The notes beneath the pieces are model-generated. The model saw only the letters and a list, made by a program, of their open reading frames with translations. It did not search any database and had not been told where the DNA came from. A program made the translations under genes and the position numbers. 64,000 nucleotides of DNA from Castor canadensis (Eukaryota; Chordata; Mammalia; Rodentia; Castoridae). Shown one piece after another: positions 22,601 through 33,345 of this stretch (position 1 is its first letter; every line of letters starts with the position of its first letter). The stretch covers positions 131,989,583 to 132,053,582 of the forward strand of contig NC_133390.1 in NCBI RefSeq assembly GCF_047511655.1, read 5' to 3'.

Positions 22601-22618
22601 CCCCAGGGTTGGGTGCCA
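22601..22618 (-). promoter_or_regulatory. tRNA-Lys-like primer-binding site
   Basis: The minus strand reads 'tggcacccaaccctgggg', about 14 of 18 matches to the tRNA-Lys primer site used by class II ERVs. It is separated by 2 nt from the LTR end (TG at 22621 on plus), the canonical spacing. Confidence 0.65.
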
Positions 22619-22620
22619 CT

Positions 22621-23199
22621 TGCCTGTGACCTGCGTGGGTATGCTGAGTGAACCTAAGAGTGTTGGGGATTGAGAAATAAGACACACACAGACATACAGA
22701 CATAAAACATAAAACAGAAAGCTGGGATCGGGAGGACTGCATGTTCCTGATGGGATACATGAGCACATACCTAAGCCAGAGTGTTTACTTTATAGGTCAG
22801 TACAAGGAAAAGATTCAAGTAAAAATCAAGCTTCAGCAATTCTTTTATACAAGGTAAAAGGAGTGAGGTTTGGTGGGCTAATTTTCCTAAGACTATAGAA
22901 GCTTAACTACAACATATCTGTTCTGGAATCATAAAGGCATGCAAGACACCTTATCTAAGGTATTGATTAATCTGGCATCAGGGAGTCTTCTAACGGTTCT
23001 TGTATTTTATCTAGTTTTGCATTGGGGGCTGGTATGCAGACACAACAGGTTGTATTCTTCAAGGAGATGTGAGAACAAAGGTCAAGACACCAGGTGCTGG
23101 GAAGAATGAGAGTAGGAGAGACTGTGCAAGGTCTTACCATGGAGAGTCTGTGCAAGCTCCATTATTTCCCAGTCTAGGGTACATGCCTGGTCTCCAACA
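22621..23199 (-). mobile_element. class II ERV 5' LTR
   Basis: 579 bp bounded by terminal TG and CA. On the minus strand it starts 'tgttggagaccaggcatg' and ends adjacent to a lysine-type primer site. Orientation agrees with the class II pol at 12150-16090, so it is plausibly the 5' LTR of that same provirus, now spread by L1 insertions. The link is inferred. Confidence 0.65.
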
Positions 23200-23675
23200 G
23201 GAAATCCTGCCCATCAGACTAGTAAGAACCTGGGTTCAAATTTAGGCCTGCCTTAGGAGGCAGAAGAGGAATCTCATCAACTCCCAGCAGAGACATCCAA
23301 GTAATTGCCTTTTGGGTGAAACCATGTCTCTCAGGTTCAGGGAGCATGGTGGAAGTATTGTGCTTTGTGAGAGTGTGTGAAAGTGCGAGCCTCAGACACA
23401 GCCCAGCCATGAAGCAAGTACTGAGTTCTGATCTACAGGTCTGTGGCCAACTCATATGGTCTGTGGTAAGCCCCAACAGGGCCTCTGATCTGGGGTTTAT
23501 ATGGACTCACTACAGCTAAGAGATGCCTGAAACCCCACAAGGGGAGTGGCTAGAAATAGATGAAGCAAGTGGTATTATTTGTCTTCCCTGCCAGAGGCGA
23601 GGATTCCTTACTTCCTTTCCACAACTTTCATCCCTTCTGTTTCTATTTCTGTCTTGACATCTGGTAACAGGAAGA
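23200..23675 (+). other. sequence between class II LTR and class I gag
   Basis: No LTR or primer site recognised. The 3' part (pyrimidine-rich, ending 'ggtaacaggaag' before the ATG) is probably class I leader. Confidence 0.4.
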
Positions 23676-24640
23676 ATGGGAGGAGGTCAGAGTAAGAACA
23701 CCCCCGTGGGGTGCATGCTTAAGAACTTTAAAAGGGGATTTAATGAAGATTATAGAGTCAAGCTGACTCCTGGCAAGTTTAGGACCTTCTGTGAAATAGA
23801 CTGGTCTGCTTTTGGTGTAGGATGGCCCTTGGAGGGGGTCATTAGATTAAAGTCATAGTCGATAGAGTTTTTGAAGTGGTTGTAGGGGAGACTGGACACC
23901 CAGAGCAGATTCCTTATATTGACAGGTGGCAGGATGCAGTCCTCAGTTGGCTCTTGTGGCTAAATCCCCACCTAAAGGGAGCATGTAGGGTCATGGTAGC
24001 CTGGGTGGCAGTACCTTCCAAATGCAGGGAAAAATGTAAAAGCCCAGAGAAACCCATATTAGGAGGCAACCCCAAGGAGACCCCACCTCCTTATGTGCTA
24101 CTATACTCATCTTTGCCACTGCTTTCTGCCATTTTGCCTCCACCCTCAGATGGGGAAGCAACATCAGATGGGGAAGCCCAGCAGTAAATATGCCTACAAG
24201 GCTGGGCCCAAGAGTCTTTGAAACTGTAACAACCCTACCTTCCTCAGGCCCCATGAACCTCATGCTCACTCTGAGCCTATCAGTCCTTACTCTGCAGCTC
24301 CCTGTGAGACTTGCCCCTAAGTCCAACCAGGAACCTTTGAACAGTCCCAATACAGGCCTATCTTCCCCCTGGGACTCACCGTCATGCAGATGCCCCTGAG
24401 AGAGGTCCAGGGCCCAATATATTATGAACAGCATGGTCAGATACAAGGAGGAAGGTGAACATTCATCTACCAGCCCTTCACCACCACAGACCTCTTAAGT
24501 TGGAAGCACCATACCCTTCCTTCACATAAAAGCCTCAGGCTCTGATTGAGCTAATGCAGTCCATCATCCAAACTCATAATCCCACCTGGACAGACTGCTG
24601 ACAGCATCTTCTGACTCTAAATACAATCTTGGAAAGCATG
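23676..24640 (+). pseudogene. class I (gammaretrovirus-like) ERV gag relic
   Basis: Starts at ATG 23676 with an M-G-G-G N-terminus (myristoylation-type glycine), 'GCMLKNFKRGFNEDYRVKLT' and 'FGVGWPLEG', characteristic of class I matrix. After frameshifts the 23876-24187 frame gives late matrix ('GHPEQIPYIDRWQDAVLSW') and a Pro-rich p12-like segment ('PPPYVLLY', a PPxY late-domain motif). Capsid wording follows in shifted frames at about 24380-24630. Several stops and frameshifts. Most of capsid, nucleocapsid and early protease are deleted. Non-functional. Confidence 0.88.
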
Positions 24641-26660
24641 AAGTAAGACATGAGTATCTTTACCTTCCTGATTGCCCTGTGGACTTGATGGGCAGAGACT
24701 TGTGCAAACTAAGGGCACAGATAACTTTTGACCCTGATGGCATGGCAGCCTTAAAGCTGAGAGGGCCTAAAGCCAAGATTCTAACTCTCACAGTTGCACA
24801 GGAGGAGGTATGACAACTCTATGCCTTCAAGAAAGAGGTTCCTGAGATGCTTAAAAGTCCCTTTAATATTCTCAGGAGTATGAGCTGAAGACAACCCCCA
24901 GACTGGCTCAGAACATACTTCTGGTAGTGGTAGAATTAAAGCTGGGAGCCATTTCTGTTAGCTAGAGGCAATACTACATTCCTTGCAAAGCCCAAATTGA
25001 GATCCCAAAGTATCTTGACAGACTATCTCTGTGCGGTCAACTCAGCAACTGTTACTTTATACCCTGTGGTCCTAAACCTGTACATGATTTTGGACCTTAT
25101 TCCAGCTGAGGTAAAGTTCTTTACCTGCTGGGACCTTAAGGGTGCATTTTTCTGCATCTGCTTGGTCCCACAGAGCCAACCCATCATTGCCTTCCAATGG
25201 GAAATTTCTAGTACTGGAGAGAAGGGACAATTGACTTGGACTCTGTTGCCACAAGGCTTCAAAAATTCTCCCACTATCTTTGGGACTGCCTTGGCATCCA
25301 ATCTAAAGGCTTTCTTGGCTGGTCAGCATAGCTGTACACTCCTTCAGTATGTATATGACCTTCTATTGGCTGGACCAACTCAGGAGAATTGTATGGAAGG
25401 AACTCACTTCTCTCCCTTTTGTGTAAGGCAGGATATAAGGTTTCCCAAAAGAAAGCTCAGATTTGCCAGGATACTGCCAAATACCTTGGGTTTCACCTGT
25501 CACAAGGACAGCTTAGACTGTCCTTGACAGTTGCCCTGAGAGGAAACATGCTGTCTGTTCCATTCCAGCCCCCATGACCTGTTGACAGATTTTCTAGGGG
25601 CTGCAGGTTTCCGCTGGATCTGGATTCCCAATTACTCTCTTGGCAAAACCCCTTTATGAAGTCAGAAAGTGGGGAGAACAGGAACCCATGGTATGGGGAG
25701 AAGAGCAAGAAAAGGCCTTTAAAGAAATTAAGAGGGCACTCACAAACTCCCCTGTTCTGGGCTTGCCAGATGTGGTGAAGCCCTCCTTCATATATGTACA
25801 TGAGCGACTGGGGACAGCTGTAGGAGTCTTGACCCAGCTGCTAGATTCCTGGCACCACTCAGTGGCCTATTTATCAAAGTTACTTGATACAGTTTCCTGA
25901 GGCTGGCTACCCTGCCTGCATGCCCTGGTGGCCACTGCTGTCTTGGTGACTGAAACAGACAAATTTACTTTGGGACAAGAACTCACAGTCCAAGTTCCCC
26001 ACTCTGTTATGACTCTTATGAAATATAAAGGAAATTACTGGCTGAAAAACTCCCAAATGGTCAGATATTAAAAGCATGTTATGTGAAAACCCATGTATCT
26101 GACTAGAGTTTGTTAAGACTCTAAACCCGGCCACACTACTGCCACTTGATTCAGGCCCCCTGGAGCATACCTGTTTAGAGGTTATGGTTGAAGTGTTCTC
26201 CAGCCAGCCGGACTTGACTGATCAGACTATTAGTCATTTGGATGTTGAATATTTCACAGATGGGAGCAACTTTGTCTGGGACAATACATATTTTGCCAGA
26301 TATGCAGTAGTGACTCTGGATGCTGTCACTGAAGCACGTCCATTGCCAGTGGGGATCTCTGCATAAACAGCTGAGCTCATCACTCTCATGTGGGTGCTCC
26401 AGCTTGCTGCAGGAGTGTGGGTAAACATCTATACAGACTCTAAATATGCCTTTATTATTCATGTCCATGGAGCCCTATGTAAATAAAAGGGGCTCATTAT
26501 CTTGGGAGAAAAAAGTATTAAGTATGGGCAGGAAATTCTGAAATTGCTAAAAGCTGTATGGGCCTCTAAGCAAGTAGCAGTCATACACTGCAGAGGGCAA
26601 CAAAAGGGAGATGTAACAATTGCTCAGAGAAACTGGAAAGCTGACAGGAAGGTCAAATAA
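24641..26660 (+). pseudogene. class I ERV pol relic: protease end, RT and RNase H
   Basis: Protease C-terminal wording at about 24660-24780 leads to RT. The main frame 24997-25527 includes 'DLKGAFFCICLVPQSQP', 'LTWTLLPQGFKNSPTIFG' and the active-site box at 25348-25359, which reads Y-V-Y-D: the first aspartate of YxDD is tyrosine. Frames 25389-25577 and 25640-25900 continue the palm, thumb and connection ('LGFHLSQGQ', 'EEQEKAFKEIKRAL'). RNase H lies at 26184-26650, with 'YFTDGS', a Glu in 'AELI' and 'YTDSKYAF'. Many frameshifts and stops. It fills the role of a replication polymerase but is dead by both the active-site change and frame breaks. Confidence 0.92.
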
Positions 26661-27060
26661 GTGACCCTCATGAGGGGACCAACCCCAACTGTGCTGATGT
26701 TTACCTTGTTCCCATGCCCCTTAGTTCAATGGGACCCATGGTACATACCACAAGAACAGGCTTGGTTTAAGACTGAGGGGGGAAATTTTCTACCAGGTGG
26801 ATGGTGGAAATTTGCCAATGGCTATATTTGTAATCCCAGAATCGCTGGCTCCTACATTTGTCAAACAGTTCCATGAAGGAACTCACTCAGGACAAACAGC
26901 TCTTGAGACCACCTTGGCCCAGCATTTTTATATCCCCAAGCTCTCCAGCATAAGTATGACAGTATATAAAAGTACAGTCTGTGTGCCAAAAACAATCCCT
27001 GATGAAGGCCAACTGAAGCAAGAACGTCCCATCACAACTTTGTTGGGTCTGGGGGCTCAG
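26661..27060 (+). pseudogene. class I ERV integrase N-terminal remnant
   Basis: Frames around 26797-27105 contain the integrase zinc-binding domain start ('FHEGTHSGQTALETTLAQHFY', with the two His) and then degenerate. The expected C-x2-C pair is reduced to C-V-P-K. Catalytic core, C-terminal domain and env are deleted before the LTR. Confidence 0.8.
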
Positions 27061-27099
27061 AAGACAAATGAGCCAGTGCCCCCATCTCCCATGAGAGCA

Positions 27100-27490
27100 C
27101 TGTGAGCCCTACATCCTATAAAGGGACACCCAGTTTCACAACTTATGGCCTCCTGGGGATGCCTCAAAATGACACAAGGGTGACAAGCAGACTTTCACAG
27201 AACTGTGTATATGATCCTGCAGAGATATGTTAAGAGATTACTCCACTTCTAACTCCTATACCTCCCCTCCCCAACAGAGTGCGTTTCTACAAAGATACAT
27301 CAAAAGGCCATTCCACCCCTGGCTCTTAACTCCCCTTCCCAACCAAAAGGACCAAATAAAAGCCCCCTCTATGTAAACAACAAGGAGCCACTGGTTTCTG
27401 GGCTCTGCTGCACTGATCTAGCTGTAGCCTTTCCATTCTTTCTAATAAATCTTACTTGAGTGTTGACCTTGTCATCTCGTGAAGTCAGTT
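27100..27490 (+). mobile_element. class I ERV 3' LTR
   Basis: Follows the truncated integrase. It has a promoter-like 'ccaaataaaagcccc' at 27351-27365, polyA signal 'aataaa' at about 27444 and a U5-like 'gaccttgtcatctcgtgaa'. The 5' boundary is uncertain because the integrase/LTR junction is a deletion. Confidence 0.65.
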
Positions 27491-28159
27491 TGCTGCCTCA
27501 CTGGCCAATTCTTTGGTCCTATGACACCTTGAAGCCCTTTTCCCAGTAGGCCATTGATTCTTCCTATTTTCTTGTACTTGTGGGAAGAGGAGAGAGCTCA
27601 GCCTACTTCTTGCCTTTCTTTGACCTTTTTGGACTATTCTTCCTTGATTGCTCAGTAACCTTTAAGTCTACCCACAGTCATCACCTTCTTGTTTACCAAT
27701 CCCAGGCACCCCACTCTTTCCTCCTGGTCTGTCTATTGTCCTTCTCTGCTCCCTAGTTCATTGATAATCTCATTTATCCCAGGCTTGGTGCACACAAGCC
27801 ACTTCCTCCAAGAAGTCTTCTCTAGCCACACCCACCTGTTGGCATTTGTTCTCTTTCAAGGTTCCAGAGCATGTTGCTGCCAGGTTTTTCTGTGGAAGTC
27901 CTTTATAATGATTATTAGGCTTATCTCTCCACCCAGATTATATAGGTTGAATTCCCTTAGTCCCTCCCCCTCCCTTTTTTTTTTTAAAGACCTGGCACCT
28001 GGTAGGTTTTCAGGAGATACCTATGCAGGGGATTGAAAAGCATGGGATTAGGAAACTGATTGTGGGGTCCCACCCCCCCTCCAGTTATGTGTGGAGGCAG
28101 AGAATTAGGTCTGTTGCTGGCCTCAGGCAAAAAGCAAGACTTACCAGAAAATAACTACA
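27491..28159. other. intergenic sequence, nothing recognised
   Basis: Pyrimidine-rich sequence with a 115-codon plus-strand frame (27689-28036) that has no recognisable domain. Confidence 0.4.
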
Positions 28160-28246
28160 ACTAGATGGGCTGGGAGTGTGGCTAAAGTGGCAGCGCACTT
28201 ATCAAGTTCAAAGCCCTAAGTTCATCCCCCAATAAAGCCCTGGAGT
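28160..28246 (+). repeat. ID-type SINE
   Basis: 'gggctgggagtgtggctaaa', 'gtggcagcgcac' and 'aagttcatcccccaataaa': an ID-like body with internal deletion. Confidence 0.8.
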
Positions 28247-28429
28247 TTAGAAGTCCAGTTGTTTCTAGTTTCAGTTTTGAGGTACATGGCTGGTTGCCTG
28301 CCTAGGATCATGGGCTTCTTCTTCCATTTTGGCACAGCCCTGATTTTTTTGAGATAAATAATGTCTATATGGGCCATGTTTCAATGGAAATGATCCTCAT
28401 CCTAGTCCTAGGGTGGATAGTGGCTCAAT

Positions 28430-28512
28430 CCAGTGGTCCTTCATTAAGGGCTATTTTATTCCTTTGGGGATACTTGGCAACGTCTGGGGACATTTTTGAT
28501 TACCACAACGTG
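28430..28512 (+). repeat. MER20-like DNA transposon, left half
   Basis: 'cagtggtccttcattaaggg' then 'acttggcaacgtctggggac' and 'atttttgattaccacaacg' follow MER20 (hAT-Charlie) wording. The element resumes at about 28907. Confidence 0.75.
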
Positions 28513-28906
28513 TTCGTAAGCTTTCTGTCACTATAACAAATACTTAGATGATCAACTTATACAGAGAAATGATTTATATTGGCTTAGGTTTTGACGTTTC
28601 AGTCCATGGTCAATTGATCATTGCTTATGTGCTGTGGGAGCAAACAATGGTGGGAGTGTGTGGTGGAGCAAACTGCTCACCTTACCTTATGACTGGGAAG
28701 TGAGAAAGTAGAGAAAAAGGGGTGGGGAAAGAGAAACTGAGAAAGAGAAAGGGGTGGGGTCCTAAATTCCCTACAAGGGCATGTTCCTAATGACCTAAAG
28801 TTCTTTCACTAGGCCCCACTTAAGGGTTTCACCACCTCCTAACAGTACCACATGCTGAGTACCAGTCTTACCACATGGGCCTTTGGAGTTTCAGATTCAA
28901 ACTGTA
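28513..28906 (-). repeat. MaLR-like LTR inserted into MER20
   Basis: 'ctttctgtcactataacaaa' at the left and 'atgggcctttggagtttcag' then 'caaactgtaacac' at the right match the reversed ends of a MaLR-type LTR. About 394 bp. It separates the two MER20 halves. Confidence 0.65.
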
Positions 28907-29015
28907 ACACACAATTAGTAGGTGGGATGCTACTGGTCTTTCTAGTGGGTGTAAGCCAGGGATGCTACTGAACATTCTATTATGTACAGTGTTGGAATTA
29001 ATAACCTTCCAGTGC
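28907..29015 (+). repeat. MER20-like DNA transposon, right half
   Basis: 'ggtgggatgctactggtctt', 'ctagtgggtgtaagccaggg' and 'atgctactgaacattctatt' resume MER20 exactly after the 'cacaa' where the left half stopped. Confidence 0.75.
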
Positions 29016-29450
29016 CAAAAACAGACACACAAGAGACAGAAAATCTTGACAAGGCAATTTCTCTTGATCAAGAGGGTGCAAGCATGTGCTAACTCTAGCT
29101 AAGGAAACACGCAAGCACAAAAGGGCTGACAGTGGCTCCTCCTTATATCCCTGATGGCAGTTGTACCTGCCCCTCACCTGGGATTTGTTCAGGTCAAAGG
29201 TTCACAACCTTTCCCAGTTGGCTAAAAGGCTTGGAGGATGGGTTAGGACATGCAGTTTGGTGGGCAATGGAGTTGAACAAGGAATCTGAAAGAAGATGCA
29301 AGGACGCTTTCAACATGTAATTCACCTAAAATGGTGACCTGAGGAATTTTTAAGTAATCTAGGAGGGTAACAAATACTTTGATAGAAAAGATAATTTGCT
29401 TACAACAGGACATGCCTTCTTCTAACTCCCCAACAAAGGACTATCTAGGC
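29016..29450 (-). repeat. possible LTR, family not determined
   Basis: LTR-like layout ('agacacacaagagacagaaa', a 'ccttatatccctg' promoter-like block) without a recognised family. Boundaries are approximate. Confidence 0.3.
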
Positions 29451-30898
29451 CAAATGTTAGCAGTGCTGAAGTTTGGAAACCTGAGGCAATAAATCGTAGT
29501 GATCCCATTCCTCAGCAAATAACTGGCACAATGAGAAAATGAAGTTGGTCTGATTGGTAACTGGGCTGTAGGGTGGGTGTCATGGTGAGACTGAGAGCTA
29601 AAACAAGACACAAGTAAAATGGATTTCACTATGGCTTACAAACAGAAAGACTGGACTAAACTGTGTTATGCAACACAAATGATCTAAGTTCAAATCATTT
29701 TAATAGCAGCTCATTCAGACTCATGTGATTCAAAATAAGACAATGAGTTAATCTCAGTAACTCCACATATATTCTATTCACGTGTTCCACAGATAAGAGC
29801 ATTGGCTCCTTCATCCACTCTCCTAGTTTACATGCTCTGACCAATCCATGCCAAGACCATCTATGACTAACTTCAGCCCCAACCTCATGAGAAGCTTTCC
29901 ATAACTGCCCCTTTTTGAAGAGACTTTTTTTTTTCCGCAGCAAGTTCAATGAATCCAACTTTTTATTATTTTAAAGGGTGTGTTCCTGGCTATTTTTGGG
30001 CTTTCACACTGGGCATGGACTACAAATAACTTCAGTGAGCTGGGCTTATGGCTACAGACAGGGAATGTTCAAAGTGCCTTAGAAAGTAAGAGGAAAATAT
30101 TCTGTTGGGGAATTTGGGGAAGGGATTTTCAGCATTGATACTGGAATTAGGTCTTGAATGAGAAAAATGGTTTTAGTCACGTGGAGGTGAAGGAAAATAT
30201 ATCACAAGGAAGAAGGAATAACATGGACAAGGGCAGGGAGTCACGGATTTAGAAAAGGCAAGCAATCATGAGCATCTGAAACAGGGAATTCAAGACTAAG
30301 AAAGACAATCCAGAGGCAAGAGGGGCCAGATCACCCAACACTTCACTTTGTTAAAATTGTCTCTGTTATAATAGCTACACCTGCTGTGTTCAATGACTGG
30401 AAGTAAAATGTTTCCAAGGCTTGAATTACAACCTGGGATCTCTGCAGTAGGGGATTTGTGGAACTCTCCTTCTAAGTTGGTTCTTTAATTCTGAATGAAT
30501 GAGAACATTTATGTGGAATTCTAGTGCCATCTAGCACTAAAAAAGATCATGGCAAGTGCAATAAGAAAATTCTTAACTGCATTTTGAACATGTTTTTTTC
30601 CAGAGACCATTCCTCCTGCAGTATGAAACAGGACTTGGTTTTCTGGGAATCCCTCTCCCTGTCTTTTCCTCCCAATTCTGTCATCATTCAGTCCCTTCAC
30701 CTATCAAATGCTTTCACAGGATCAAGTTCACTCCCTTTAAAGCAGTTACTGCATTTAAAAATTCACATTTATTACGGATACGGATTAATCTCTTCCATTA
30801 GCTTAATTTCCAATATGGAGGGACCCTGTGATTTTTGCTGACCATCATCTCTCAGCACCTGGAAATATACTTGATTTGGCTATAATACTGTTGATAAA
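29451..30898. other. intergenic sequence, nothing recognised
   Basis: No exon or diagnosable repeat. The 87-codon minus frame (29958-29695) and 105-codon plus frame (30524-30841) have no family resemblance. Confidence 0.4.
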
Positions 30899-30907
30899 TC
30901 GACACTT

Positions 30908-31682
30908 TTTTATTTTTATTTTTTTAAAATTTTTTTATTCATATGTGCATACAAGGCTTGTCATTTCTCCCCCCTGCCCCCACCCCCTCCCTTACCACCC
31001 ACTCTGCCCCCTCCCTCTCCCCCCTACCCCCTCATTACCCAGCAGAAACTATTTTGCCCTTATTTCTAATTTTGTTGTAGAGAGAGTATAAGCCATAATA
31101 GGAAGGAACAAGGGTTTTTGCTGGTTGAGATAAGGACAGCTATACAGGGAGTTGACTCACATTGATTTCCTGTGCGTGTGTGTTACCTTCTAGGTTAATT
31201 CTTTTTGATCTCACCTTTTCTCTAGTTCCTGATCCCCTTTTCCTATTGGCCTCAGTTGCTTTTAAGGTATCTGCTTTAGTTTCTCTGCGTTAAGGGCAAC
31301 ATATGCTAGCTAATTTTTCAGGTGTCTTACCTATCCTCACCCCTCCCTTGTGTGCTCTTGCTTTTATCATGTGCTCAAAGTCCAATCCCCTTGTTGTGTT
31401 TGCCCTTGATCTAATGTCCACATATGAGGGAGAACATACGATTTTTGGTCTTTTGGGCCAGGCTAACCTCACTCAGAATGATGTTCTCCAATTCCATCCA
31501 TTTACCAGCGAATGATAACATTTCGTTCTTCTTCATGGCTGCATAAAATTCCATTGTGTATAGATACCACATTTTCTTAATCCATTCGTCAGTGCTGGGG
31601 CATCTTGGCTGTTTCCATAACTTGGCTGTTGTGAATAGTGCCGCAATAAACATGGGTGTGCAGGTGCCTCTGGAGTAACCTG
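30908..31682 (-). mobile_element. 5'-truncated L1 (ORF2 end and 3' UTR)
   Basis: Minus-strand 3' UTR with C-rich (plus) tract at 30969-31030 and 'attcatatgtgcatacaagg', then the ORF2 C-terminal frame 31689-31411. The possible target duplication 'tcgacactt' (30899-30907) / 'tccacactt' (31683-31691) matches at 8 of 9. Confidence 0.9.
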
Positions 31683-31899
31683 TCCACACTTGTTAAACTT
31701 TGTTATTAGTGACGATTTCTGTTTATACCCTGCCTTTACTTATGGGTAACCTTCTTCAAAACTTAATCAAATGCCTGTTGTAACCTTTAAAGATATAGTA
31801 ATCAACATCTAATCGTAACTAAAGGGAATTATTTTGCCTATTTCCCCCTTATTCTTATTGGTTCAGAAAAGATAATTTTCGGTAGTGGGGGGGTGGGAG

Positions 31900-32424
31900 T
31901 GGCGGGGGTACGTGTACTGCGGTCCAAGAGCATGAAAGCGTTACTTTCATTCTGCATGAAAAAATCTAGACCATTGTCATTTAATAAACAGCGCCATCCT
32001 ATCTAAGGGCAAAACCGGCCACCATCGCAGTCCAGCACGGTCGATGTGCACATTGATTATTGCTGTGGCCTCATCGTTGCAAATAAAGCGCCGCAAACGC
32101 GGTGAGCATTAGGACCGTCGCTAGGCCATCTGCGTTCCAGTCCCAAGGGACAATGGCCAGCCCGGGCCTCCGCAGACCTTTGCGTTACCTCTGGACCTCC
32201 AGGTGGCGCCGCGCACCGCGGGCTTAAATTCCCCTGTAAGAGCTAAAGGTAAAGCTCTCCAGACCGCCACCGGAAGGGGCGGGGCAGACAGTGATTGGCC
32301 AATGGGCTCTGTGTCATTTCCGCGCGCCGTGGGATGGGACGGGACGGGGCGGGGCGCTCCTAGACCCCAATCCTGCGCTGCTAAGAGCGGGTACGATTAA
32401 TTAGCAGGGTGGCGTGGCGGTGCA
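31900..32424 (+). promoter_or_regulatory. APMAP: APMAP CpG-island promoter and 5' UTR
   Basis: CpG-rich sequence unlike the AT-rich surroundings. It has GC boxes ggggcggggc at 32276-32285 and 32346-32355 (Sp/KLF sites) and a back-to-back CCAAT pair (attgg 32294-32298, ccaat 32299-32303; NF-Y-type). No good TATA box is seen. Transcription probably starts at several sites around 32310-32400. The island extends over exon 1 and into intron 1, to about 32620. This is a typical housekeeping-style promoter. Confidence 0.8.
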
Positions 32425-32516
32425 ATGAGCGAGGCTGACGGGCTGCGGCAGCGCCGGCCACTGCGGCCGCAAGTTGTCACGGACGATGGCCAGGCTCCTG
32501 AGGCCAAGGACGGCAG
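32425..32516 (+). CDS. APMAP: APMAP coding exon 1 (N-terminal cytosolic tail)
   Basis: Encodes MSEADGLRQRRPLRPQ and on to '...EAKDG' (30 codons plus 2 nt). It starts at ATG 32425 in 'gcaATGa' and ends at donor CAG|GTAGGC (32517). APMAP is a single-pass type II membrane glycoprotein with an extracytosolic six-bladed beta-propeller related to strictosidine synthase and paraoxonase, with reported arylesterase activity and a role in adipocyte differentiation. This exon supplies the short basic cytosolic N-terminus. The acidic run is D-D, one Asp shorter than the human protein as I remember it. The exon ends in phase 2 and joins exon 2 at 60561 to give a serine codon. The next exon is about 28 kb away. 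Confidence 0.95.
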
Positions 32517-33119
32517 GTAGGCGGGACCTTCAGACCCGGTCGCTGGAGCCTAGGGCGGGGTGCGGGGGCGACCCTCCTTGTGAACCGCAACTTGCATTAA
32601 CAGCGACAGGGTGAATAAACGTGATGACAAGCGCGTTGCAAAAGCCCGCTTGTTTAATCCTCACGCAGGACTCGTTTTAAAGAGAAGGAAACAGGTCCGA
32701 TAAATCGGATGCACCTGCCAGGTCATTCAGGCTTCGAGTACACCCTTGTGGGCGCCCAACCAGCGACGCTTTTCCTGGCTCTCCTGGTCCTCATGCTGCA
32801 TCTGTCCTTTCTTGCCCCTAACTCCTGCCCCTCCTCCAGAACCGGAGCTTCTTCGTCTTTCCTTCTGTGCACTCAACTCTCCGCTCTGCCCCTGCTGGCT
32901 CACCCGATACTTGGGATCAGCCACCTGTCCACCGCCCTTCGTCTTTCGTGTTTTTTCACGCTTTTCTGATTGGAGGTCCAAAAAAGATACTGGGCTCCTA
33001 TCGCGATCCAGCGAAGAGCTGCCTTCTACACCTGCTCTTTTGCTCCTGTCACTCTCACGCTGAGTGCAGTTCTCATCGCTGTTTTCTGAGAGTAGAGACC
33101 AGAAGGGACATTGTAGGCA
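32517..33119 (+). other. APMAP: start of APMAP intron 1
   Basis: GC-rich at first, then unique sequence. The overlapping frames at 32709-33148 are by-products of GC-rich composition and show no domain. Confidence 0.6.
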
Positions 33120-33345
33120 ACATTGTTATTATTTTTGGGTGCTGGTGATGGAACCCAGGGCCGTGCACCTTAGAAGGCAAGCGCTCGACAGCTGGGCTAC
33201 ATCCTCAGCTCTTTTATGTATCTTTTTTTTTGAGACAGGGTCTCTCTATGTAGCCCAGGCTGGTCTTGAACGCTCATCGTCCTGCCTCCGCATCCCTAGA
33301 GCTGGGGAAGTGCTTCGAGCTGGCACTCCCAGCTTGAAGGCAATT
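33120..33345 (-). repeat. ID-type SINE and adjacent B1-like SINE
   Basis: 'gggtgctggtgatggaaccc' (ID complement) at 33136-33212, then 'tttgagacagggtctctcta' and 'tgtagcccaggctggtcttg' (B1 complement) at 33225-33345. Same orientation, back to back. Confidence 0.85.

Noticed and set aside
23200..23640. Possible 5' LTR for the plus-strand class I ERV
   Set aside because: No TG/CA boundary, TATA box or primer site, and no resemblance to the 27100-27490 LTR.
27689..28036. 115-codon plus-strand frame
   Set aside because: Low-complexity Ser/Leu/Phe-rich sequence in pyrimidine-rich DNA, with no homology that I recognise.
29695..29958. 87-codon minus frame, possible processed pseudogene
   Set aside because: No parent gene recognised. 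The internal T-run is too short and misplaced to be a reliable poly(A) tail.
31411..31689. 92-codon minus frame starting near an L1, possible small gene
   Set aside because: It is the C-terminal end of L1 ORF2 and matches the other L1 copies residue by residue.
32709..33148. Overlapping frames on both strands just downstream of APMAP exon 1, possible bidirectional partner gene
   Set aside because: All frames are open because of GC-rich composition, no codon-level or motif evidence, and part runs into SINEs.
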